Notes: generated by a model from the sequence alone, not told the origin. Counted from the first letter of the stretch, positions 7,501 to 14,954 are shown. The stretch is DNA of 64,000 nt from CAWJMF01 sp963843945 (GCA_963843945.1 CAWJMF010000002.1:2108001-2172000); one strand, 5' to 3'. Made by a program: numbers and translations.

Positions 7501-7545
7501 GTTGTGCCGCTCGCTACAACGCCGGCGCGGCAATTCCTATAGTAT
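7501..7545 (+). promoter_or_regulatory. Candidate promoter and dyad upstream of the puf-operon leader genes
   Basis: An inverted repeat GTTGT (7501-7505) / ACAAC (7516-7520) is centred at 7510.5. TATAGT (7538-7543) or TAGTAT (7540-7545) is a candidate -10, and the latter begins 29.5 bp from the dyad centre. No GGTGA-type site is present here, so another regulator, perhaps the NtcA-like one, may act. The inner TGT-N10-ACA is close to, but not the same spacing as, the TGT-N12-ACA of PpsR/CrtJ. Confidence 0.4.
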
Positions 7546-7592
7546 CCTAGTTGCCACGAATGTGGTTGCGGAATCTAAAGAGGAAACAGCCT

Positions 7593-7778
7593 ATGAACGT
7601 ACTTCGACGCGCCTTCCTCACGATCGTCACCGTGCTCGCCGGCACGCTCCCCGCCGCCGCTCAGGGCGCGCCCGCGGCCGGCCCGAGCTTGATCGGCGTC
7701 TGGGTCTGGATCCTGGTCATCGGCGTCATCATCTTCGTCGGCGGCACGAGCATCGGCTTCAGCTCCGGCAAGAGGTAG
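7593..7778 (+). CDS. Small exported membrane protein, 61 residues
   Basis: A short gene with a clear ribosome binding site (AAAGAGGAAAC) before ATG 7593. The protein has an N-terminal signal-like segment ending near PAAAQG, then one membrane segment (about residues 33-53) and a short tail ending GKR. It has no histidine, so it is not a light-harvesting subunit. It begins the run of closely spaced rightward genes that continues into pufB-pufA-pufL-pufM-pufC. I do not recognise the family. A role in assembling or organising the photosynthetic membrane is inferred only from position. Confidence 0.7.
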   Translation: MNVLRRAFLTIVTVLAGTLPAAAQGAPAAGPSLIGVWVWILVIGVIIFVGGTSIGFSSGKR

Positions 7779-7786
7779 GTCTGCCG

Positions 7787-7876
7787 GTGTTCTGGCTGGT
7801 CATGGCGATCTTTTTTGCCGCGCTGCTCGTCGCGCCGGTCTTGGCCTTTCTTACGGGCCGGCGCAAGCCCGGCTAG
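7787..7876 (+). CDS. Predicted 29-residue single-span membrane peptide
   Basis: This tiny frame starts with GTG 7787, 8 nt after the previous stop, and has purine-rich AGAGGTAGG at 7771-7779. The peptide is one hydrophobic span (FWLVMAIFFAALLVAPVLAF) followed by the basic tail GRRKPG, typical of a real single-pass membrane peptide with its tail in the cytoplasm. The spacing, the start signal and the clean hydrophobic/basic layout argue for coding. Size alone makes it uncertain. It sits just ahead of the light-harvesting genes. Confidence 0.5.
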   Translation: MFWLVMAIFFAALLVAPVLAFLTGRRKPG

Positions 7877-7901
7877 CCCGAACCGCTGCAGGCCGGCTGC
7901 G

Positions 7902-8630
7902 ATGCTGACGGCCGTCCACGTGATCTTCGGAACGTTCGCCTTGGCCGCAGCCCCGGCGGCGCTTCTCGCGCGCAAGGGCGGCACGTGGCACCGGCGTTTT
8001 GGTTGGGCTTTCGGGATCACGATGGCGGTCGTGCTCTTTAGCGCGGGCTTCATGTGGCAAGCGAAAGGGCACGTCTTCCTCGTTCCGCTCGGCATCATCA
8101 GCGGCTATCTCGTCATCAACGGCTATCGTGTGACGGCGCGCCGGCGGCGGCGTCCTGCGAGTCGCCTGCACGACGCGGCCGACATCGCCGCGGCGGCGGC
8201 CGTCATTGCGGCCGGCTTCGGCGCGGGCTACTTGGCCATCTGGCCCTCGAGCGCGCTCCTGCGCAGCATCGCACCAGCGCTCCTTGGAATCGGAGCGATC
8301 GGAATTTCGTTCGGCCTGAACGACGTGCTCGGTTTCTGCGGCCCGCGGATGCGGGCCGGTTGGCTGCTCGCCCACTTCGCTGCCTTGATCGCGGCGTACA
8401 TCTCGGCGGTGACCGCATTCCTCGTCATCAACGCCCACCACGCCCCGATGCTGCTCCGCTGGGTGCTCCCGAGCGCCCTAGGGGGAAGCGCGATCGTCGC
8501 CTACACGCTGCGCTGCGTGCGATTCGCGCGGCCGGTAGCCTCCGCTACACCATGGGTGAGCCGGATTCGCGTACGGTTAGCCCAGTTAACCCTGTTCGGC
8601 TGGAAAATAGGTTCGGGAAGGACGCTGTAG
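7902..8630 (+). CDS. DUF2306-like polytopic membrane protein
   Basis: A 242-residue protein with about seven predicted membrane segments. The first part, with KGGTWHRRFGWAF at about residues 23-35 between two helices, resembles DUF2306-type membrane proteins of unknown function. ATG 7902 begins 25 bp after the tiny upstream gene, and the stop is 6 bp before pufB, so it is probably transcribed with the puf genes. An inverted repeat (GGTTA-N7-TAACC) lies inside its last codons and may belong to a secondary pufB promoter. Function is unknown; some DUF2306-like proteins carry histidines near the membrane, which could suit a cofactor, but that is speculative. Confidence 0.75.
   Translation: MLTAVHVIFGTFALAAAPAALLARKGGTWHRRFGWAFGITMAVVLFSAGFMWQAKGHVFLVPLGIISGYLVINGYRVTARRRRRPASRLHDAADIAAAAAVIAAGFGAGYLAIWPSSALLRSIAPALLGIGAIGISFGLNDVLGFCGPRMRAGWLLAHFAALIAAYISAVTAFLVINAHHAPMLLRWVLPSALGGSAIVAYTLRCVRFARPVASATPWVSRIRVRLAQLTLFGWKIGSGRTL
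8575..8591 (+). promoter_or_regulatory. Inverted repeat GGTTA-N7-TAACC upstream of pufB
   Basis: Perfect 5-bp arms at 8575-8579 and 8587-8591, centred 54 bp before the pufB ATG and lying inside the end of the upstream gene. It has no T-run, so it is not a terminator. It may be a regulatory site or an RNA hairpin that stabilises the pufBA message. Confidence 0.35.
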
Positions 8631-8636
8631 CACAAA

Positions 8637-8819
8637 ATGACTCAAACTGCGGCTTATCAGGTCGACAACGACCGAGTTCCTGAAGATTTCCGGGATCTCT
8701 TCGATAACTCGGATTGGATTATCCACAAGTTCGTCGTCGCGGGATCCTGGTCGTTCTTTATCGTCGCCGTCGGAGCCCACATCGCCGTGTGGCTGTGGCG
8801 GCCCTGGGGGATGCCATGA
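8637..8819 (+). CDS. pufB: Light-harvesting LH1 beta subunit PufB
   Basis: A 60-residue antenna polypeptide. The C-terminal half contains the beta-subunit signature AHIAVWLWRPW, with His48 as the predicted axial ligand of the B880-type bacteriochlorophyll, and a second conserved-type His30 before the membrane span. A Shine-Dalgarno-like GGAAGGA lies at 8616-8622, rather far (14 nt) from the ATG. Its stop overlaps the pufA start (ATGA). The gene order pufB-pufA-pufL-pufM-pufC is the classic core-complex order. The peptide is short and diverged, but the signature is unmistakable. Confidence 0.92.
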   Translation: MTQTAAYQVDNDRVPEDFRDLFDNSDWIIHKFVVAGSWSFFIVAVGAHIAVWLWRPWGMP

Positions 8820-8998
8820 TCGCGCGCCGTCCGTACAACTTCCGCGCGGTCGTCACCGCCTACATACTCGCCGGCATGGTGGTGGCGTTCCTCATCCACT
8901 TCATCGTCTTGAGCTCGCCTCGCTATAACTGGATCTTTCCGGTGACGGCGGGCACCACCAGCAACGTGATGGTCAACCCGGCGCCAGGAGAAAAGTAA
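8816..8998 (+). CDS. pufA: Light-harvesting LH1 alpha subunit PufA
   Basis: A 60-residue antenna polypeptide with one membrane span. The alpha signature IHFIVLSSPRYNW is present; His28 is the predicted bacteriochlorophyll ligand and the following RYNW matches the region that tunes absorption. It starts at ATG 8816, overlapping the pufB stop by four bases. Together with PufB it would form the ring around the PufL-PufM reaction centre. The C-terminal 20 residues are polar and diverged. Confidence 0.92.
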   Translation: MIARRPYNFRAVVTAYILAGMVVAFLIHFIVLSSPRYNWIFPVTAGTTSNVMVNPAPGEK

Positions 8999-9012
8999 AG
9001 GGGGGAGCTGCC

Positions 9013-9822
9013 GTGGCAATGCTCGAGTTTGAGAGCGCGTATCGAAAGCCCGGCAACACCCTTTTCGAATGGATCTTCGGTGAAGATCCATTCGACTTCT
9101 GGTTCGGCCGCTTCTACGTAGGCTTTTTCGGAATCGTCGCCGTCGCGGCGATCGCGCTTGGGGTCTCGGTTCTGTTTGTTGCCGTCGGGCAGTACGGCGA
9201 CTGGGATCTCCTGCGCGCCAACGTTCCCCCGCCGGTACGCGCGTACGGCCTGCATTGGGCGCCGTTCTTGCACGGCGGCGCGTGGCAGGCCGTCGTAATC
9301 CTAGCGACGGTCGCGTTTATCGCTTGGGGGCTGCGCGAAGTCGACATCTGCCGGAAGTTGGAGATCGGCTTTCACGTGCCGGCGATGTTCAGTCTCGCCA
9401 TCTCGGCCTGGGTGATTCTGCAAATCGTCCGGCCGCTGCTCATGGGCTGCTGGTGCGAGGGTTTCGACCTGAGCTTTAGCGGCCACCTGACGTGGGTTTC
9501 GAACACGGGCTTCCGCTACATGAATTTCTACCTGAATCCGTTTCACGCATACGCCGTGCTCGGATTCTTCCTGACGGCAATGGTGCTGGCCATGCACGGC
9601 AGCGCAATCCTCGGGACGTACAACACCGACAAGGATCCAAACGTGGAAATGCGTCGCGAAGACTCGTTTTGGCGCGACTACATCGGCTACTCGATCGGCG
9701 AGTTTGGAATTCACCGCCTCGGCTTTTATCTCGCCGTCTTCGCGCTCATCATGTCGGACCTGTGTATCTTGACGAGCGGCACGCTGGTCAAGGACTGGGT
9801 CGACTTCTGGCATCCGTTCTGA
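9013..9822 (+). CDS. pufL: Type-II photosynthetic reaction centre L subunit
   Basis: A 269-residue, five-helix subunit. The GTG start at 9013 follows GGGGGAG by 5 nt and gives the family N-terminus MAMLEFE. Ligands are visible by alignment to the Rhodobacter sphaeroides sequence as I recall it: His158 (L153, accessory BChl), His178 (L173, special pair), His195 and His234 (L190 and L230, non-haem iron). The QB-pocket residues Glu216, Asp217 and Ser227 (L212, L213, L223) are also kept. The special-pair hydrogen-bond position L168 is Tyr instead of His. The stop overlaps the pufM start (TGATG). Confidence 0.97.
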   Translation: MAMLEFESAYRKPGNTLFEWIFGEDPFDFWFGRFYVGFFGIVAVAAIALGVSVLFVAVGQYGDWDLLRANVPPPVRAYGLHWAPFLHGGAWQAVVILATVAFIAWGLREVDICRKLEIGFHVPAMFSLAISAWVILQIVRPLLMGCWCEGFDLSFSGHLTWVSNTGFRYMNFYLNPFHAYAVLGFFLTAMVLAMHGSAILGTYNTDKDPNVEMRREDSFWRDYIGYSIGEFGIHRLGFYLAVFALIMSDLCILTSGTLVKDWVDFWHPF

Positions 9823-10835
9823 TGTCGACGATACTTCCGCTCCCCGTACCGGTAGAACCGGTCGAAGAGTTCGAACCGAGCGCTCTCGACGCCGCCGATC
9901 CCCTCGGCGTTCGCCTAGGCGAAGCGGGTCGCTGGTCGTTTCTTCACGATTTCAAAATCGATACGCAGATCGGGACGATCTGGCTCGGCACGTGGGGCGT
10001 TTTGTCCGTCTCGCTCTTCGTAGCCGGTCTCGGCGTGCTCTTTCTCGCCGGGATGGATCAGGTCAACGGCAGCCTCTTCTTACTCGTCAAGTACTTCGCA
10101 AACATCCGGGTCAACCCACCGGACGGCCTGGGCATGGCGCCCTCGCTGCGCGACGGCGGCTACTGGCAAATCAACACGTTGCTCTGGGCCGGTTCCGTTA
10201 TGGCCTGGGCGGGCCGTTGCTACGAACGCCTCGTGCGGCACAGCTGGCGGCCGTACTTGCTCTTTGCGTATCTCTCCGCGATTCTGCTGACCGCGACGAT
10301 TTGGGTCTTTCACCCGCTCGTCGTCGGCTCGTGGGCCGACGCACCTGCGCTCGGGCTCAACTCGGACCTCAGCTGGGCGCAGAACTTCAGCGTGTTGTGG
10401 GGCAATCTGTACTACAACCCGTGGCATCAGCTCGCGATCTTCTTCTTGTTCGGGAGCATGATGCTGTGGGGCATGCACGGCGCGACGATTTTGGCGACCG
10501 GCGCCGAGGGCAGCCATCACGAGGACGCCGAGATCAAGAACATGTCGTCGGGCTCCGAAAAAGCCGCCCTCTTTTGGCGCTGGACGATGGGTTTCAATGC
10601 CTTCCCGAAGTCGATTCACGACTGGCTTTGGTGGTTTGCCGTCGGCACCGTGCTCGCGTCCGCGATCGGGATCTTGTGCACGGGCGTCGTCACCGACGAC
10701 TGGTACGTTTGGGCCGTCGATCACGGCACCGTGGCGCAGTACGGACCGATCACGCGCTCGGCCATCAATCAACACCCGCGGCCCATGCCCGCCGCAGTCC
10801 TCGGTGCCGGGTATGCTCCGGCGCCCGGGAGGTAG
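9822..10835 (+). CDS. pufM: Type-II photosynthetic reaction centre M subunit
   Basis: A 337-residue subunit whose numbering coincides with Rhodobacter sphaeroides M across the core. Special-pair ligand His202, iron ligands His219, Glu234 and His266, and Trp252 of the QA pocket (in FWRWTMGFNA) are present. Two key positions differ: M182, the accessory-BChl ligand His in purple bacteria, is Asp, and M210, Tyr in purple bacteria, is Phe. M197 is Tyr. The ATG at 9822 overlaps the pufL stop. The longer frame starting at 9492 lies within pufL and is not used. Confidence 0.97.
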   Translation: MSTILPLPVPVEPVEEFEPSALDAADPLGVRLGEAGRWSFLHDFKIDTQIGTIWLGTWGVLSVSLFVAGLGVLFLAGMDQVNGSLFLLVKYFANIRVNPPDGLGMAPSLRDGGYWQINTLLWAGSVMAWAGRCYERLVRHSWRPYLLFAYLSAILLTATIWVFHPLVVGSWADAPALGLNSDLSWAQNFSVLWGNLYYNPWHQLAIFFLFGSMMLWGMHGATILATGAEGSHHEDAEIKNMSSGSEKAALFWRWTMGFNAFPKSIHDWLWWFAVGTVLASAIGILCTGVVTDDWYVWAVDHGTVAQYGPITRSAINQHPRPMPAAVLGAGYAPAPGR

Positions 10836-10841
10836 GCTACG

Positions 10842-11756
10842 ATGAAGCGACAGGTTCTGACGGTCGTCGGAATCGCCGGCCTGGCAATCAGCCTTCTTTT
10901 GAAGCCCCCGCTCGAGCCGACTAGCGCCGCGCAAATTCAGACCGGGGACAACAATGCCGGCGGCTTGATCGGCGCAGGCAATCCGGGCGCGCCGCACGCT
11001 CCCACCTACGGTCCCGTCAACCAGAACGCGCCGCTCGACTTCGCGACGCAGCCCGCGAGCGTGCCGCACGCCTACGTCGGCGGCCGGCTCTACAACGTTC
11101 AGGCGCTCAAGGGCCTGAGCTACGCGCAAGTGCTCGGCCAGATGGCCGACTTCTCAACGGCGCTCGGCGTCGGGTGCCAGTACTGCCACAACCTCAAGAA
11201 CTACGCCTACGACACGCCCACCAAGAAGATCGCGCGCACGATGGTCGTGATGGTCGCCAAAGTCGATGCGGACTGGGTCGGACCGATCCATAAGGACTTC
11301 CCGAACTACGCCGTGCGCGGCGCCGTCGGCTGCGTCACCTGCCACCGCGGCAGTCCGTTGCATCCGGTTCAATACAACATCGTGCCGGTCGGTTATCTCG
11401 ATTGGCCGGCCAAGACGACGCGGCAGGCGGGCTTCGTCGTCAACTCGATGTATTCGGTGTCGCGGTCCTTAGGTGTGAACTGCCTGTTCTGTCACAACTC
11501 CGCCGACTTCGTCACCCTCCAATACTATCCGACGAATCAAATCGCTCACCGCATGTGGCGGATGGTCGACACCATCAACCACAAGTACCTGCCGCCGAAC
11601 ATCGAGGCGGTTACCTGCTACACGTGTCACCACGGAGCGAAGTGGCCGAGCCAGTTAGTCGCCAAAGGAACCGACGAGTCGCCGGTTCAAGCAACAGCGA
11701 CGCACCCCGAAGTGCATGACAATCCGGGAGCGCACCTGGCGTCAGGAGCTCGTTAA
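10842..11756 (+). CDS. pufC: Reaction-centre tetrahaem cytochrome c subunit PufC
   Basis: A 304-residue periplasmic electron donor to the special pair. Four CxxCH haem sites are present: CQYCH (112-116), CVTCH (164-168), CLFCH (214-218) and CYTCH (259-263), with Met-containing helices ahead of several as expected. The N-terminus has a hydrophobic segment (about residues 6-20) but no cysteine, so it is probably anchored by an uncleaved helix instead of a lipid. The ATG follows a GGGAGG site that lies in the pufM end. The stop overlaps the next gene (TAATG). Confidence 0.96.
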   Translation: MKRQVLTVVGIAGLAISLLLKPPLEPTSAAQIQTGDNNAGGLIGAGNPGAPHAPTYGPVNQNAPLDFATQPASVPHAYVGGRLYNVQALKGLSYAQVLGQMADFSTALGVGCQYCHNLKNYAYDTPTKKIARTMVVMVAKVDADWVGPIHKDFPNYAVRGAVGCVTCHRGSPLHPVQYNIVPVGYLDWPAKTTRQAGFVVNSMYSVSRSLGVNCLFCHNSADFVTLQYYPTNQIAHRMWRMVDTINHKYLPPNIEAVTCYTCHHGAKWPSQLVAKGTDESPVQATATHPEVHDNPGAHLASGAR

Positions 11757-12430
11757 TGGATTTCTTTTGGAGTCTCCCCAAGACGAGCCGCGCAGGCTTG
11801 GACGATTCCTTCAGCGATTTGTTCACGACGGCACAGACCCGCCGCTACGAAGCCGGGGTCATCCTCAGCGACCCGAGTTCGTCGCCCGATCGCGCGTTCT
11901 CGTGCAACGCGGGGACGTTGAAGGTCACCAAACTTCTCTCGAACGGCCGGGAGATCTTGATCACCATTTTGGAGTCCGGAGCCATCTGGAGCGATCGATC
12001 GCTTCTCAAGGGCTACTGGCGCGAAGTCTTCATCGAAACGATGTCGCCTTCGGAGGTCATCTCGATCGAGCGCGAGGCCTTCGAGAAGCTGCTCTACGCG
12101 CACCCCGAGCGCTTGACGCAGTTCATGTCGAAAATCTCCGAACAGATGAGCGACGCGTTGACGCTCCTCGAGGATTTCCGCGGCCGCGACGTCGCTTCGC
12201 GCCTAGCGTCGGTCCTGGTCCGTTTCTCGAAGCAGCACGGCGTACGGAAAGAAGATTCCGTCGTCATCGACCTGCCTTTCACGCATCAAGATTTGGCGAA
12301 TATGATCGGAACGGCGCGCGAGACCGTCAGCCGGAATATGGCTCGCTTCCGGGCCGAAGGGTACGTCCGGGACACCTCCGCCGCGACGCTCGAAATTCTC
12401 AATCTCAAGTCGCTCGAGGCGCTGGTCTAG
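11756..12430 (+). CDS. Crp/Fnr-family regulator encoded in the puf operon, RETVSR recognition helix
   Basis: A 224-residue Crp/Fnr protein: beta-roll domain about residues 15-105, dimer helix 110-140 and winged helix 170-220. The recognition helix reads TARETVSR, matching the RETVxR of E. coli Crp, whose Arg and Glu read TGTGA half-sites. That predicts exactly the GGTGA-N6-TCACC palindromes found near bchM, crtE, bchF and bchL. There is no Fe-S cysteine cluster, and the Crp cAMP pocket is not obvious, so the signal is unknown. Its ATG overlaps the pufC stop, and CAGGAG precedes it. I infer it is the pathway-specific activator of this cluster. Confidence 0.88.
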   Translation: MDFFWSLPKTSRAGLDDSFSDLFTTAQTRRYEAGVILSDPSSSPDRAFSCNAGTLKVTKLLSNGREILITILESGAIWSDRSLLKGYWREVFIETMSPSEVISIEREAFEKLLYAHPERLTQFMSKISEQMSDALTLLEDFRGRDVASRLASVLVRFSKQHGVRKEDSVVIDLPFTHQDLANMIGTARETVSRNMARFRAEGYVRDTSAATLEILNLKSLEALV

Positions 12431-12476
12431 GACCTCTCGGCCCTGACGGGACGGGCTTTGGCGGGCCGCCGCGGCA

Positions 12477-12519
12477 GGTGACCCCTATCACCGCCCGAGC
12501 CGGCTCCGCATCCTACGAT
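12477..12519 (+). promoter_or_regulatory. bchF operon promoter with GGTGA-N6-TCACC operator
   Basis: GGTGACCCCTATCACC at 12477-12492 has perfect GGTGA/TCACC half-sites. TACGAT at 12514-12519 is a candidate -10 beginning 29.5 bp from the operator centre. The site lies about 100 bp before the bchF ATG and just after the gene for the regulator thought to bind it. Confidence 0.72.
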
Positions 12520-12583
12520 TTTGGCGGAGGATCGGAGCGCTTTGCATTCAGCCAGGTCCATCGGGGAACGCCGGGAGGCCAGT

Positions 12584-13006
12584 ATGTGGACGCGGATTCA
12601 TCCCGCATTCGCTATCGGTCAACTCGGTGCGTTCGCGATCAGCGCTGTCTTTTTGGTTCTCTTTTTCTTCCACCTGACGTCCTTCGCGACGCTCTATCTC
12701 AGCGTTCTCGTCAAGATCGCTTTTATGATCGGAGCGGTCATCACGGGCTCGCTGTGGGAGCACGACATGTTCGGGAAGTGGTGGTTCGCTCACGAGTTCT
12801 TCGTTGAGGACGTGATGACGCTGAACGTCTTCGTCTTGCACCTCGCGTTCGTCGCGACGGTCTATCTGTGGCCTTCGCACATGCCCGCGATTCTGGCCGT
12901 GTTACTCGTGGCCTACGGTGCGTACGCGCTGAACGTGGTGCAATACATCGTCGCGCATCACGTGATGAAGCGCCTCACCGATAACGATATCCCCAAGGCC
13001 GCATGA
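12584..13006 (+). CDS. bchF: 3-vinyl bacteriochlorophyllide hydratase BchF
   Basis: A 140-residue membrane protein with about four hydrophobic segments. It matches BchF, which hydrates the C3-vinyl group on the route to bacteriochlorophyll a; the block WEHDMFGKWWFAHEFFVEDV is characteristic. ATG 12584 has GGGAGG 5-6 nt upstream; the upstream ATG at 12521 has no such signal and would add a non-membrane extension. It is the first gene of bchF-bchC-bchX-bchY-bchZ, and its stop overlaps the bchC start (ATGA). Confidence 0.87.
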   Translation: MWTRIHPAFAIGQLGAFAISAVFLVLFFFHLTSFATLYLSVLVKIAFMIGAVITGSLWEHDMFGKWWFAHEFFVEDVMTLNVFVLHLAFVATVYLWPSHMPAILAVLLVAYGAYALNVVQYIVAHHVMKRLTDNDIPKAA

Positions 13007-13953
13007 AAGCGCGCGCCGTCGTCTTCGCAGAGGCCGGGCAGATCGAGTTGCGCGACGTCGATCTGCGCGATCCCGCCTCCGACGAAGTCGTCGTCGACAC
13101 GCGATTTTCGTCGATCTCGAGCGGGACCGAACGGCTGCTTTTCCAAGGCAAGCTTCCGCTGCTGCCGCACTTTCGCTATCCGTTGATCCCGGGATATGAA
13201 GCCGCGGGCTTGGTCGTCAGCGTCGGCGACGACGTTCGCGACGTTGCCGTCGGCGACGAAGTCTTCGTCGGCGGCAGCACGGCCTACAAGGACGTCGTAG
13301 CAGCCTTTGGCGGCCAGTCGTCGCGGCTCGTCAAGCGCGCGGCACAAGTCGTGCCGCTCAAGGGGATTTTACTCGCGCGAGCGCCTTTGCTCGCGCTGGC
13401 GGCGACCGCGCTGCACGGCGTGCGGCGTCTGGGCGACGTCTCCGGAAAGCGGGTCGCCGTCCTCGGCCTGGGCGCGGTCGGGCAGCTCGCGGCCGCGTTC
13501 CTCGTCGCGGCGGGCGCGGAAGTCGTTGCGGTCGATCGCTCCGCGGATCGGCTCGCCGCCGCGGCGGCAAGCGAGAAGCTCGACGTTTCGAACGCTCCGC
13601 TCGACGAATTGCTCGCCACGCCGGTCGCCGACGCGATCGAGGCGACCGGATCCTCGAGCGAGATTGCAACGTGCGCGCGAGCGCTCGAGCCCGGCGGAAA
13701 GATCGTCTTGCTCTCCTACTACGATCGGCTGACCACGCCGTTCTCCGACCTGTTCCTCAAGGAAGCGACGCTTCTGCCGAGCCGCGAATGGACGCCCGCC
13801 GATCTGCTCGCGGCCCGGGATATCGTCGCAAGCGGCGCGGTCGATTTGCGACCGCTCGCGGCCTACGTCGTTCCGATCGACCGCTACGAATCGGCTTATC
13901 GTACCGCGTTCGACGACCCGTCGATTCTTAAGGTGGTGTTGCAGTGGGCGTAA
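13003..13953 (+). CDS. bchC: 3-hydroxyethyl bacteriochlorophyllide a dehydrogenase BchC
   Basis: A 316-residue zinc-type alcohol dehydrogenase relative that oxidises the 3-hydroxyethyl group to the 3-acetyl of bacteriochlorophyll a. The N-terminal domain includes SSISSGTERLLFQGKLP and PGYEAAGLVV, and the Rossmann motif VLGLGAVGQLAA lies near residue 155. Its position between bchF and bchX fits the pathway order exactly. The start overlaps bchF by four bases and the end overlaps bchX by ten. Confidence 0.93.
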   Translation: MKARAVVFAEAGQIELRDVDLRDPASDEVVVDTRFSSISSGTERLLFQGKLPLLPHFRYPLIPGYEAAGLVVSVGDDVRDVAVGDEVFVGGSTAYKDVVAAFGGQSSRLVKRAAQVVPLKGILLARAPLLALAATALHGVRRLGDVSGKRVAVLGLGAVGQLAAAFLVAAGAEVVAVDRSADRLAAAAASEKLDVSNAPLDELLATPVADAIEATGSSSEIATCARALEPGGKIVLLSYYDRLTTPFSDLFLKEATLLPSREWTPADLLAARDIVASGAVDLRPLAAYVVPIDRYESAYRTAFDDPSILKVVLQWA

Positions 13954-14954
13954 GTAAGAACCTTACCGTCGCGATCTACGGAAAAGGCGGCGCGGGCAAA
14001 TCGTTCTTGACGAGCATGATCGCAAAGGAGCTGACGAAGCGCGACAAGCGCGTGCTTCAAATGGGCTGCGATCCCAAACACGACAGCGTCGTCACGCACT
14101 TCGGGGGCGCGCTGATTCCGACGGTCCTCGGGACCTGGGCGAAGTTCGACGCCGAAGGCCGCGCCGAGGAACTCGCTCCGGAAGACGTGATGTTCAAAGG
14201 CGGCGGGGTCTACTGCATGGAGCTCGGCGGACCGGAATCCGCCCGCGGTTGCGGCGGGCGCGGCATCACCTTCGGATTCCAAATGCTCGAAAAATGGGGC
14301 CTCTCGGAGTGGAACTTCGACTACATGCTGCTCGACTTTCTCGGCGACGTCGTCTGCGGCGGGTTCGGAACGCCGATCGCGCGCTCGATGGCCGACAAAC
14401 TGATCATCGTTTGCAGCAACGAGAGCCAATCGATGTACGCGGCCAACAACATCGCCTCGGCGGTGCGCTATTTTGCGAACAACGGCGGCCGCACCAAGTG
14501 CCTCGGGCTCTTCGTCAACAAGGACGACGGAAGCGGGAAGGCCGACCGCATGGCCGAGTGGCTCGGCATTCCCGTCCTCGCCAATCTGCCGCTCATTCCG
14601 CAAGATGAGGTGATGCCGGCAGGCGTACCGCACCCGGCGATCTTGAAAGCCGTCGACGCAGCGATCGGCGCGATCGACACGCACGACGCCGTCGTGCCGA
14701 ACCAAGTCGACTTCGTCGAGTTCATGATGTCGCTCTCGGGCGACGTCCGTAAGATGGAAGGTACCGCGGTCACGGCCGACGAGCTCTGGACGCTCGAGGA
14801 GCGCGATCCGCTGGCGAGCTTGCCCAACGGCGGGGCACCCGACCACCGCTACGTGCAGAGCGAAGACGACGCGCACGCGCTGCTCGTACCGTCGATCGTC
14901 TCGGTCGGCGGCGGAGCCGTCCCGGCCGGTGCCTGGGAAGCGGCGGGGGCGTGA
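13944..14954 (+). CDS. bchX: Chlorophyllide a reductase iron protein BchX
   Basis: A 336-residue NifH-like ATPase. The P-loop GKGGAGKS is at residues 13-20. The cysteines that bridge the 4Fe-4S cluster across the dimer are at about 103 (ARGCGG) and 138 (DVVCGG). It passes electrons to BchY-BchZ to reduce ring B of chlorophyllide. The GTG start at 13944 lies inside the end of bchC; the next stop/start overlap is GTGA. The long acidic tail after about residue 275 is typical of BchX in comparison with BchL. Confidence 0.95.
   Translation: MGVSKNLTVAIYGKGGAGKSFLTSMIAKELTKRDKRVLQMGCDPKHDSVVTHFGGALIPTVLGTWAKFDAEGRAEELAPEDVMFKGGGVYCMELGGPESARGCGGRGITFGFQMLEKWGLSEWNFDYMLLDFLGDVVCGGFGTPIARSMADKLIIVCSNESQSMYAANNIASAVRYFANNGGRTKCLGLFVNKDDGSGKADRMAEWLGIPVLANLPLIPQDEVMPAGVPHPAILKAVDAAIGAIDTHDAVVPNQVDFVEFMMSLSGDVRKMEGTAVTADELWTLEERDPLASLPNGGAPDHRYVQSEDDAHALLVPSIVSVGGGAVPAGAWEAAGA

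Noticed and set aside
7593..7778. Considered as an extra light-harvesting subunit
   Set aside because: It has a membrane span but no histidine to bind bacteriochlorophyll and carries a signal-like N-terminus.
8575..8591. Terminator before pufB
   Set aside because: Five-base arms without a T-run and located inside the preceding gene; a terminator here would block puf transcription.
10080..11129. 349-codon minus-strand frame opposite pufM and pufC
   Set aside because: Antisense shadow; it crosses two genes that are certain and has no recognisable motif.
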